Source of the DNA: Pseudomonadota bacterium
Lineage (GTDB): Bacteria; Pseudomonadota; Alphaproteobacteria; Acetobacterales; Acetobacteraceae
Length of the DNA stretch: 12,960 nt
Reading direction: 5' to 3'
NCBI GenBank assembly: GCA_021808055.1
Contig: JAKBCH010000048.1
Location: 1-12,960, forward strand
The position numbers and the translations under genes are program-made. The notes below the pieces were generated by a model that did not search any database, had not been told where the DNA came from, and worked only from the letters and a program-made list of their open reading frames with translations. This document shows, one piece after another, positions 7,282 through 12,960 of this stretch. The stretch's first letter is position 1; each line of letters begins with the position of its first letter.

Positions 7282-8562
7282 ATGACTGACAAGCCAAGAG
7301 AGCTGCTTGAGCGGATGTTCCGAGCCGCCATAAAGGCCGCGCAGCCTGCCCATTGCGTGCCACCTCATTTGCCCCCGGCGCCTGCCGGGCGGTTGGTGGT
7401 GGTGGGTGCCGGGAAGGCTTCGGCGGCGATGGCGCAAGCCGTGGAGGCGCATTGGCCGGGGCCACTGAGCGGGCTGGTGGTAACGCGATACGGTTATGGC
7501 GCGCCGTGCGGCCGGATTGAGATTGTAGAAGCTGGGCACCCGGTGCCTAACCAAGCTGGGCTTGACGCTGCACAGCGCATGATGGCGCTGGCTGGCGGCC
7601 TGACGGCCGATGACCTGGTGTTGTGTCTGATCTCAGGCGGCGGGTCGGCGCTGCTGCCACTGCCTCTGGCGGGAATTACGCTGGCCGATAAGCAGGAAAT
7701 TTCCCGCGCGCTGCTCAAATCAGGAGCCACCATCAGCGAGATGAACTGTGTCCGCCGGCATTTGTCGGCGATCAAGGGGGGGCGGCTGGCGGCGGCATGT
7801 CATCCGGCGCGGGTGCTGACGCTGCTCATTTCTGACGTGCCGGGGGATGATCCGGCGGATATCGCATCCGGCCCGACCGTGGCTGATACGACGAACTGCG
7901 CCGATGCCCTGGCCATTTTGCGCCGCTATGGTGTCCCTTTGCGGCAGGCCGTGCGCGATCTGCTCGAAAGTGGCCGGGAGGAGAGTATCAAGCCGGACGA
8001 TCCGCGGTTGGCGGGTGGGCAAACGCGTTTAATCGTCACGCCGCAAATCGCGCTGGAGGCAGCGGCCGATGTGGCGCGCGGGGCGGGCCTGTCTGCGCAT
8101 ATTCTGGGAGACGCGATCGAAGGCGAGGCGCGGGATGTGGCGGCAGCCATGGCCGGTATCGCAATGCAGGTCGCTGGAAGGGGCCAGCCTTTTGTGCCGC
8201 CATGTGTGCTGCTCTCAGGCGGGGAAACCACTGTCACCGTGCGTGGTCCGGGGCGGGGCGGGCGCAATGTCGAGTTTCTGCTGGCGCTGGCCCTGGCATT
8301 GAAGCAGTGCCCCGGTGTTCATGCCCTGGCTGGAGACACCGACGGTGTTGATGGCGCCGCGGAGATCGCGGGGGCGTTCATCAGCCCCGATACGCTGACC
8401 CGCGCCTGGGGGATGGGCATCAATCCGCGTGAGGCGCTGAACGCCAATGACGGGCACGGTTTTTTCCAGGCGCTGGGTGATGCCGTCATCACTGGCCCGA
8501 CACTAACAAATGTCAATGATTTCAGAGCGATTTTGATCGCCGATCAGGAGTGGTGCACATGA
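7282..8562 (+). CDS. ttuD: Glycerate 2-kinase / hydroxypyruvate reductase TtuD, MOFRL family
   Basis: A 426-residue protein of the GckA/TtuD (DUF4147 plus MOFRL) family. Motifs in order: VVVGAGKASAAMA (39-51), LISGGGSALL (116-125), NCVRRHLSAIKGGRLA (155-170), SDVPGDDPADIASGPT (184-199), the MOFRL core SGGETTVTVRG and GRGGRNVEF (312-332), GDTDGVDG (351-358) and TGPTLTNVND (404-413). TtuD was first named a hydroxypyruvate reductase in A. vitis, while characterised relatives phosphorylate D-glycerate to 2-phosphoglycerate. The sequence is of the kinase type and the pyruvate kinase next door makes kinase activity more sensible. AAGAGG (7269-7274) lies 7 bases before the ATG. A 45-bp gap with a small ACAGCCC/GGGCTGT stem (7242-7256) separates it from ttuC. 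Its stop overlaps the pyruvate kinase start (ATGA). Confidence 0.88.
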   Translation: MTDKPRELLERMFRAAIKAAQPAHCVPPHLPPAPAGRLVVVGAGKASAAMAQAVEAHWPGPLSGLVVTRYGYGAPCGRIEIVEAGHPVPNQAGLDAAQRMMALAGGLTADDLVLCLISGGGSALLPLPLAGITLADKQEISRALLKSGATISEMNCVRRHLSAIKGGRLAAACHPARVLTLLISDVPGDDPADIASGPTVADTTNCADALAILRRYGVPLRQAVRDLLESGREESIKPDDPRLAGGQTRLIVTPQIALEAAADVARGAGLSAHILGDAIEGEARDVAAAMAGIAMQVAGRGQPFVPPCVLLSGGETTVTVRGPGRGGRNVEFLLALALALKQCPGVHALAGDTDGVDGAAEIAGAFISPDTLTRAWGMGINPREALNANDGHGFFQALGDAVITGPTLTNVNDFRAILIADQEWCT

Positions 8563-9974
8563 GGTCTCCCCGTAATACCCGAATTGTCGCCACGCTTGGG
8601 CCGGCGAGTTCCAGTCCGGAGATGATTCGCGCCCTGTGGGAGGCAGGCGCCGATGTCTTCAGATTGAATTTCAGCCACGGTACCCATGCCGATCATTTTG
8701 AACGCTTTAGGACGATCCGGCAGCTGGAGGCTGAGCTGGGGCGGCCCATTCCAATTATGGCCGACCTGCAAGGGCCAAAACTCCGCCTTGGCGTATTCAG
8801 GGACGGCCGGGTTATGCTTAAGCCCAACCAGAGTTTCAGGCTGGATTTGTCGGTTGAGCCCGGCGACGCCACGCGCGCGCCGTTGCCCCATCCCGAGATT
8901 CTGGCGGCGCTGGAGCCGGGACGCGCATTGCTGTTGGATGATGGCAAGATCCGCTTGCGGGTGCGTGCCTGTGGCCCTGGTTTTGTTGAGACCGAAGTGC
9001 TGGTTGCCGGACCACTCTCTGACCGCAAGGGAGTCAATATCCCTGATTCCGTGCAGGGGCTTTCGCCGTTGACTGAAAAGGACCGTACCGATTTGGCCTT
9101 CGCCCTCGAACTCGGGATCGATTGGGTCGCGTTGTCTTTCGTGCAGCGCCCTGAGGATGTCAGCGAGGCGCGCGCGATGATTGCCGGCCGGGCGCGGATT
9201 TTATCGAAGCTGGAGAAGCCTTCGGCAATCGAACGGCTTGAGGAGATCGTCGGCCTGTCCGACGCGGTGATGGTGGCACGTGGCGACCTTGGCGTGGAGC
9301 TGCCGCCAGAGGATGTCCCTGGTTTGCAGAAGCGCATCATCCGCGCTTGCCGGCAGGCGGGCAAGCCCGTTGTGGTGGCGACACAGATGCTGGAATCGAT
9401 GATTGAGGCGCCAACGCCAACCCGGGCTGAAACCTCTGATGTGGCCACTGCCGTGTTCGCGGGGGCTGATGCGGTGATGCTCTCGGCGGAATCTGCCTCG
9501 GGCCGCTACCCACTGGAAGCCGTTACCATGATGAGCAGGATTATCCTGCGCGCGGAACATGACCCCAACTACCATGAGGGCATCGGAAGCGACGGAGCCA
9601 AGCCGGATTGCAGCGATGCCGGCGCCATTAGCGCCGCCGTCTGTCAGGTCGCCGCGGTTGTACCGGTGCGTGCCATTGTCGCTTATACGTCATCCGGTTT
9701 CACGGCGCTGCGCATCGCGCGTGAGCGCCCGGAAGCCCCTATTCTCAGCCTCACACCCAATGCCGCGACGGCCAGGCATGTCGTAATGGCCTGGGGGGTT
9801 CACTCCGTTCACACTGAAGATGCTGCAAATGTTGAAGACATGGTGGCAAAAGCCATTACGATTGCCAATCGTGAAGGATTTACTGAGGCGAACCAACCCC
9901 TGCTGATTATCGCGGGAATGCCATTTGGAACACCGGGCGCCACAAATCTGTTGCGAATTGCAAGAGCGGATTGA
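8559..9974 (+). CDS. ttuE: Pyruvate kinase (TtuE-like)
   Basis: A 471-residue cytoplasmic pyruvate kinase of normal bacterial length, converting PEP plus ADP to pyruvate plus ATP. Visible: RIVATLGPASSSP (8-20), FRLNFSHG (34-41) with the nucleotide/K+ residues R35, N37 and S39, MADLQGPKLRLG (67-78), SKLEKPSAI (216-224) with catalytic Lys and metal Glu, VARGDLGVE (239-247), ATQMLESM (274-281) and AVMLSAESASGRYP (305-318). The lid (B) domain spans about 75-160 and the C domain about 330-471. A frame extension to a GTG at 8550 exists, but AGGAG (8546-8550) is ideally placed for the ATG at 8559, which overlaps the ttuD stop as ATGA. The operon position matches A. vitis ttuE, so this is probably a pathway-dedicated copy beside a housekeeping pyk elsewhere. 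Confidence 0.92.
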   Translation: MRSPRNTRIVATLGPASSSPEMIRALWEAGADVFRLNFSHGTHADHFERFRTIRQLEAELGRPIPIMADLQGPKLRLGVFRDGRVMLKPNQSFRLDLSVEPGDATRAPLPHPEILAALEPGRALLLDDGKIRLRVRACGPGFVETEVLVAGPLSDRKGVNIPDSVQGLSPLTEKDRTDLAFALELGIDWVALSFVQRPEDVSEARAMIAGRARILSKLEKPSAIERLEEIVGLSDAVMVARGDLGVELPPEDVPGLQKRIIRACRQAGKPVVVATQMLESMIEAPTPTRAETSDVATAVFAGADAVMLSAESASGRYPLEAVTMMSRIILRAEHDPNYHEGIGSDGAKPDCSDAGAISAAVCQVAAVVPVRAIVAYTSSGFTALRIARERPEAPILSLTPNAATARHVVMAWGVHSVHTEDAANVEDMVAKAITIANREGFTEANQPLLIIAGMPFGTPGATNLLRIARAD

Positions 9975-9989
9975 ATCTGGCGCATACGG

Positions 9990-10007
9990 CCGGCGGACAA
10001 TCGCCGG
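9990..10007. other. CCGGCG-N6-CGCCGG stem after ttuE
   Basis: A perfect 6-bp GC stem with a 6-nt loop lies 16 bases after the ttuE stop. No T run follows on either strand, so it is not a canonical intrinsic terminator. It could mark a processing or pause site between ttuE and the porin, or be chance in GC-rich DNA. The rest of the 139-bp gap has an ATCCG-CGA-CGGAT mini-hairpin (about 10041-10053) and the porin's ribosome binding site, but no promoter I can defend. Confidence 0.3.
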
Positions 10008-10113
10008 AAAATAAGCGCTGATATCAAAAGAGGCAAAAAATTTATCCGCGACGGATAGTCCGCCGCGGCAATGGGGGCGATTTTCCCAAATTCTAAAAAA
10101 CGGAGGAAAAACG

Positions 10114-11400
10114 ATGATGAGACAAAAGAGAAAAAATGCGCTGTTGGCGGGCATCGCGGCACTGTCACTCAGTGCTGTAGCGGCCCATGCACAATCACCT
10201 GATCGGCCGGATTCATTTTTAAGCAGCCTTATGACCCGTAAGACGATGACAGGCGGCTGGAACGGCGGGCGGGTGCGCCTAGCTGATGCGGGTCTGTCGT
10301 TCCACGGCTTCTACGATGGCAACTTCGCCGATGTGTTGCCGGGCGGAAAACGCTCCGGCAACGGCTATGCCCAGCAGCTCGGAATCGGCGTTGACCTTGA
10401 CGCTGCCAAGCTGTTTGGCATTCAGGGTGGCACGGTCCATATCGGCTTCAGCCAGCGCCAGGGGCGCAACGCGAGCAGTGATTTCATTGGCAACAAACTC
10501 TCCGTGCAGGAGGCTTATGGCGCGGGTGAGACGCTGCGCATCACCGAGCTGTCCTATGAGCAGAAATTGGGCACTCTGGTAGACGCGAAGGGCGGTTTCT
10601 TCCCGATGGGAAATGATTTCGCCGATACCCCGCTCGGTTGCGATTTCATGAATGTTGGCTTCTGCGCGCACCCGCAAAATCTACCGGCCTCGTCGGGCTG
10701 GTCGGATTACCCGACCGGAAAATGGGGCGGCGATGTCAAGCTGACCCCGATGCCTTCACTCTACATCGAGGCCGGCGTGTTCGACGTCAATCCCGGCTAT
10801 TACGCCAAGGAAAACGGCCTCAAGATGAGCACCTCCGGCTCCACCGGCGCGCTGATCCCCGTAGAGCTTGGCTACACGGCGCATTTCGCCGGGCTGATCG
10901 GCCATTATAAGCTCGGCGCCTACTGGGACACAGCGAAGGCGGCCGATGTCATTACCACCCCGGCCATCCAGGATGGCCGCTACGGCTTCTACGCTCTGGG
11001 AGACCAATATCTGCTGCATTTCGGCGATAGCCCCAAACGCGGCCTGATTGCCCTGGGGCAGGTCTCCTATTCCGACCCCAGCACGGCGCTGTTCCAGGGC
11101 ACGTTGCTCGGCGCGCTGATCGCCCAGGGGCCGTTGGATGCACGCCCGGCTGATTTCGCTGATATCGGCTATGTACGTGCCGTGCTCAACGGCAGGGTAC
11201 GCAGCTACAAGGAGGCCACCACCAGCGCCGCCAGCCTTTCCTCAGGCGAGGGCGTGCTCGAGATGGGCTATGGCTTCCAGGCCACGCCGTGGCTGCTCAT
11301 CCACCCCAATGTGCAGTATATCATGGATCCAGGCACTTTTGCCTATAAACATATCCCCAATGCCTGGGCCTTCGGTCTCCAGGTCAAGGCCACACTGTAA
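10114..11400 (+). CDS. OprB-type carbohydrate-selective outer-membrane porin
   Basis: A 428-residue exported beta-barrel protein. The N-terminus is a signal peptide: basic RQKRKN, a hydrophobic core (ALLAGIAALSLSAVAA), and a likely cleavage after AHA (residue 26). The mature part has alternating aromatic/glycine strands typical of OprB porins (about 400-450 residues), with FHGFYDGNFADVLPGG near the start. A Cys pair lies in LGCDFMNVGFCAHP, followed by WSDYPTGKWGGDVKL and EAGVFDVNPGYY. It ends in GLQVKATL rather than the usual terminal Phe. GGAGG (10102-10106) is 7 bases before the ATG at 10114; a second ATG follows directly. OprB proteins admit sugars and polyols. Passage of tartrate is inferred only from its place at the end of the ttu cluster. 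Confidence 0.85.
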   Translation: MMRQKRKNALLAGIAALSLSAVAAHAQSPDRPDSFLSSLMTRKTMTGGWNGGRVRLADAGLSFHGFYDGNFADVLPGGKRSGNGYAQQLGIGVDLDAAKLFGIQGGTVHIGFSQRQGRNASSDFIGNKLSVQEAYGAGETLRITELSYEQKLGTLVDAKGGFFPMGNDFADTPLGCDFMNVGFCAHPQNLPASSGWSDYPTGKWGGDVKLTPMPSLYIEAGVFDVNPGYYAKENGLKMSTSGSTGALIPVELGYTAHFAGLIGHYKLGAYWDTAKAADVITTPAIQDGRYGFYALGDQYLLHFGDSPKRGLIALGQVSYSDPSTALFQGTLLGALIAQGPLDARPADFADIGYVRAVLNGRVRSYKEATTSAASLSSGEGVLEMGYGFQATPWLLIHPNVQYIMDPGTFAYKHIPNAWAFGLQVKATL

Positions 11401-11409
11401 ACGTGTCAG

Positions 11410-11435
11410 AAAACCGGCCCTCGGGCTGGTTTTTT
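11410..11435 (+). terminator. Intrinsic terminator after the porin gene
   Basis: AAAACCGGCC and its partner GGCTGGTTTT form a stem of about 11 bp (one G-T pair) with a CTCG tetraloop, followed directly by six T residues. It starts 9 bases after the porin stop. The A run on the left also allows some function on the opposite strand. This is the only textbook terminator in the cluster and marks its 3' end. Confidence 0.9.
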
Positions 11436-11520
11436 AATGTTCCGCTTGAATTCGGGCAACGTTGGTGATGCAGAGATGCAAAGAGATCGACGGTGAGCAA
11501 TATGAAATTCTTACCCGTGC

Positions 11521-11534
11521 TGCGCCATGGCGCA
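11521..11534. repeat. 14-bp perfect GC-rich palindrome
   Basis: TGCGCCATGGCGCA is a perfect 14-bp palindrome in the gene-free stretch 11437-11726. Outside it, CCGT (about 11515-11518) and ACGG (about 11538-11541) could extend it as a larger imperfect hairpin. No frame around it gives a recognisable protein. It may be a protein-binding site or part of an unrecognised element. Confidence 0.4.
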
Positions 11535-11575
11535 TAGACGGAAGGGTTCGTTCTGGATTTTTGTTTTATAAATGA

Positions 11576-11616
11576 ACCGGAGCGATGGTGAAATCTAATT
11601 TCACCATCGCTCCGGT
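11576..11616. repeat. 19-bp perfect inverted repeat with 3-nt CTA loop
   Basis: ACCGGAGCGATGGTGAAAT (11576-11594) is followed by CTA and then its exact reverse complement (11598-11616). Allowing single bulges, pairing continues outward (ATG/CAT, then ATAAA/TTTAT) to roughly 11567-11625. No T run follows on either strand, so it is a poor intrinsic terminator. Candidates are two abutted copies of a terminal inverted repeat (as at an insertion-sequence circle junction), a REP-like hairpin, or a transcription-blocking structure ahead of the ISL3 element. The pairing is certain; the role is unknown. Confidence 0.8.
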
Positions 11617-11643
11617 CATGTTTATGGTTTGCCTCCAGCCCGT

Positions 11644-12960
11644 GGCTCTGAATCAATCTCGGTGCAGTTGAGGCAGGAATCCTGCTTGTCCACTATATTG
11701 TCCTGACTTTCTTTGGAGGCTCAGAAATGCGTGGTTACCGCGGTCGGGATTCGTTGATGCCCCTGGGGTTGGTCACTGACAATGTCGAAATTGGTCCGGA
11801 CAAGATCACTGCGACCGCGCGATCATCGTCCGCCACGGCGGCTTGTCCAGCCTGCGACAACATTTCGGCTCAGGTTCACAGCCGTTATCAGCGGTGCTTG
11901 GCAGACGTTCCTGCCCATGGCCGGCTTGTGGAGATCCGATTGGAGGTACGCCGCTTTCGATGCCGGCAGCGGCAATGCTCGACGAAAATCTTTGGTGAAC
12001 GGCTCTGCGAAGACATTACGCGACCATTTGGGCGGCGAACGTCACGGCTTGAAAATTTGGCGCGGCATCTCGGCTTGGCACTTGGCGGTCGTCCTGGACA
12101 AAACCTTGCCCGTCGTCTTTTGCTCCCCCTCAGCAAGGATACGCTGCTGCGGATTGTGCGGCTTCACGCCAGTAAGACGCAATGCAGCCCGAATGTCGTG
12201 GGCATCGATGATTGGGCCTGGAAGCGGGGCCACCGCTACGGCACGATCATTTGTGACCTGGAGCGACGCCGCGTTATTGATTTGCTCCCTGATCGGGAGA
12301 TGGCGACGGTCCAGGCATGGCTCGCCGACCGCCCATCTATCCGGATCATCTCCCGTGATCGGGGTGGCGGATACGGCCAGGCGGCAACGCGGGGCCAGCC
12401 TGAGGCCATACAGGTAGCCGATCGTTGGCACCTCATGGAAAATGCAAGCGCTGCATTCCTGGGCGCGATACGGCAGACTATGCGGGGCATTCGCGAGCAA
12501 TTTCGGAGCGGCACGATCGACCCCGAAACTCTCACTTGTGCCGAGCTTCGGCAATATGAAAATTGGCGGCGGCGTGAGGCCATCAACCAGGATATTGTGG
12601 CGTTGGCCACGGCAGGTCTTTCGATCAAGGCGATCGTGCGCAAAACTGGCCATGCCCGTGCCATTGTTCGCCAGGTGTTGCGGGGCGGAAGGACCGATGT
12701 GTTCCGTCCCAGGTTTACCTCTCTTGATCTGCTCCGGACACAGCTTAAGGCAGAATGGGCGCAGGGTTGCCATAGCGGCGCGGAACTGTGGCGCCGACTT
12801 CGGGCCGCCGGCTATAAGGGTGCACCACGCGTCGTCTCTGAATGGGCAACACGACAGCGAGCGAATGAGGCGGCTGCCGTGCCCCGCCGCCCACCTGCGG
12901 CTCGTGTAATCGCGCGCATGCTGACCATCGGTCGAGATCAACTGTCAAAATCGGAGGCGA
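11644..12960 (+). mobile_element. ISL3-family insertion sequence, left part (right end outside window)
   Basis: A transposase of the ISL3 family runs off the right edge, so the element is only partly visible. Its left end must lie between the hairpin at 11616 and the gene start. GGCTCTGAATCAA at 11644 is a plausible beginning of the left terminal repeat, because ISL3 ends often start with GG, but without the right end it cannot be confirmed. A GCAGGA-A-TCCTGC dyad (11673-11685) lies in the leader and may be a transposase or regulatory site. Confidence 0.45.
11727..12960 (+). CDS. ISL3-family transposase (partial, 3' end outside window)
   Basis: An uninterrupted frame of 411 codons from ATG 11727 to the window edge. 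GGAGG (11715-11719) is 7 bases before this ATG; a second in-frame ATG lies at 11757. The N-terminus has a zinc-finger-like set of cysteines (CPAC at 40-43, C79 and C84). The DDE core starts at VVGIDDWAWKRGHRYGT (157-173), with family phrases VIDLLPDREMATVQAWL (183-199), ISRDRGGGY (208-216) and VADRWHLMENA (230-240). A helix-turn-helix-like insert (about 285-320, INQDIVALATAGLSIKAIVR) is typical of the IS204/IS1001/IS1096/IS1165 group. No stop or frameshift is visible, so unlike the IS3 remnant this copy may be active. The usual length is about 400-560 residues, so the stop should lie not far beyond the window. Long frames on the opposite strand here are shadows. Confidence 0.9.
   Translation, partial: MRGYRGRDSLMPLGLVTDNVEIGPDKITATARSSSATAACPACDNISAQVHSRYQRCLADVPAHGRLVEIRLEVRRFRCRQRQCSTKIFGERLCEDITRPFGRRTSRLENLARHLGLALGGRPGQNLARRLLLPLSKDTLLRIVRLHASKTQCSPNVVGIDDWAWKRGHRYGTIICDLERRRVIDLLPDREMATVQAWLADRPSIRIISRDRGGGYGQAATRGQPEAIQVADRWHLMENASAAFLGAIRQTMRGIREQFRSGTIDPETLTCAELRQYENWRRREAINQDIVALATAGLSIKAIVRKTGHARAIVRQVLRGGRTDVFRPRFTSLDLLRTQLKAEWAQGCHSGAELWRRLRAAGYKGAPRVVSEWATRQRANEAAAVPRRPPAARVIARMLTIGRDQLSKSEA

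Noticed and set aside
8693..9448. 251-codon minus-strand frame
   Set aside because: Antisense to the fully motif-supported pyruvate kinase; Ser/Arg-rich shadow.
11384..11656. 90-codon minus-strand frame across the gap and hairpin
   Set aside because: No recognisable domain; it runs through the terminator and part of the hairpin, as expected for a chance frame.
11782..12417. 211-codon plus-strand frame inside the ISL3 gene
   Set aside because: It is in another frame from the transposase, whose motifs read continuously from 11727; its product is Arg/Ser-rich low-information sequence.
12042..12941. 299-codon open frame on the minus strand
   Set aside because: Lies wholly antisense to the ISL3 transposase frame and has no recognisable domain; the GC-rich third positions of the real gene create it.

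Overview
The window is GC-rich with AT-rich promoter gaps. Its gene content (OprB porin, ACS-type MFS transporter, Ttu-type tartrate genes, ISL3 and IS3 elements, a plasmid-type DotA/TraY remnant) suggests an alphaproteobacterium, perhaps one of the Acetobacteraceae. This assignment is inference; there is no rRNA or other marker gene here.

Layout. Positions 1-1201 hold a small accessory module: a leftward gene pair (the start of an unrecognised gene, and a PD-(D/E)XK nuclease-like protein) divergent from a rightward XRE-type regulator, with an AT-rich gap between them that carries a 14-bp perfect palindrome. Positions about 1200-2045 are DNA scrap: the C-terminal part of a DotA/TraY-like conjugation protein fused in frame to a decayed IS3-family orfB that has an internal stop, a frameshift and a lost 3' end.

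Positions 2081-11400 are a complete tartrate-utilisation island. A leftward LysR regulator is divergent from ttdA-ttdB, which encode the two subunits of an Fe-S L-tartrate dehydratase giving oxaloacetate. A 201-bp gap with two inverted repeats follows, then a tight run ttuB (MFS uptake), ttuC (tartrate dehydrogenase/decarboxylase), ttuD (glycerate 2-kinase family), ttuE (pyruvate kinase). Last comes a separately spaced OprB-type outer-membrane porin with a strong intrinsic terminator. Read together, substrate would cross the outer membrane by the porin and the inner membrane by TtuB. It would then go either to oxaloacetate through TtdAB, or through TtuC to glycerate-level C3 acids, to 2-phosphoglycerate (TtuD), to PEP (an enolase encoded elsewhere) and to pyruvate (TtuE).

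Positions 11437-11726 have no gene but hold a 14-bp GC-rich palindrome and a 19-bp perfect stem with a 3-nt loop. From 11727 to the right edge an uninterrupted ISL3-family transposase reading frame runs out of the window. The tartrate island is thus bounded by mobile-element DNA on both sides, which fits acquisition as an accessory block. I saw no tRNA, rRNA, CRISPR array or obvious replication origin.
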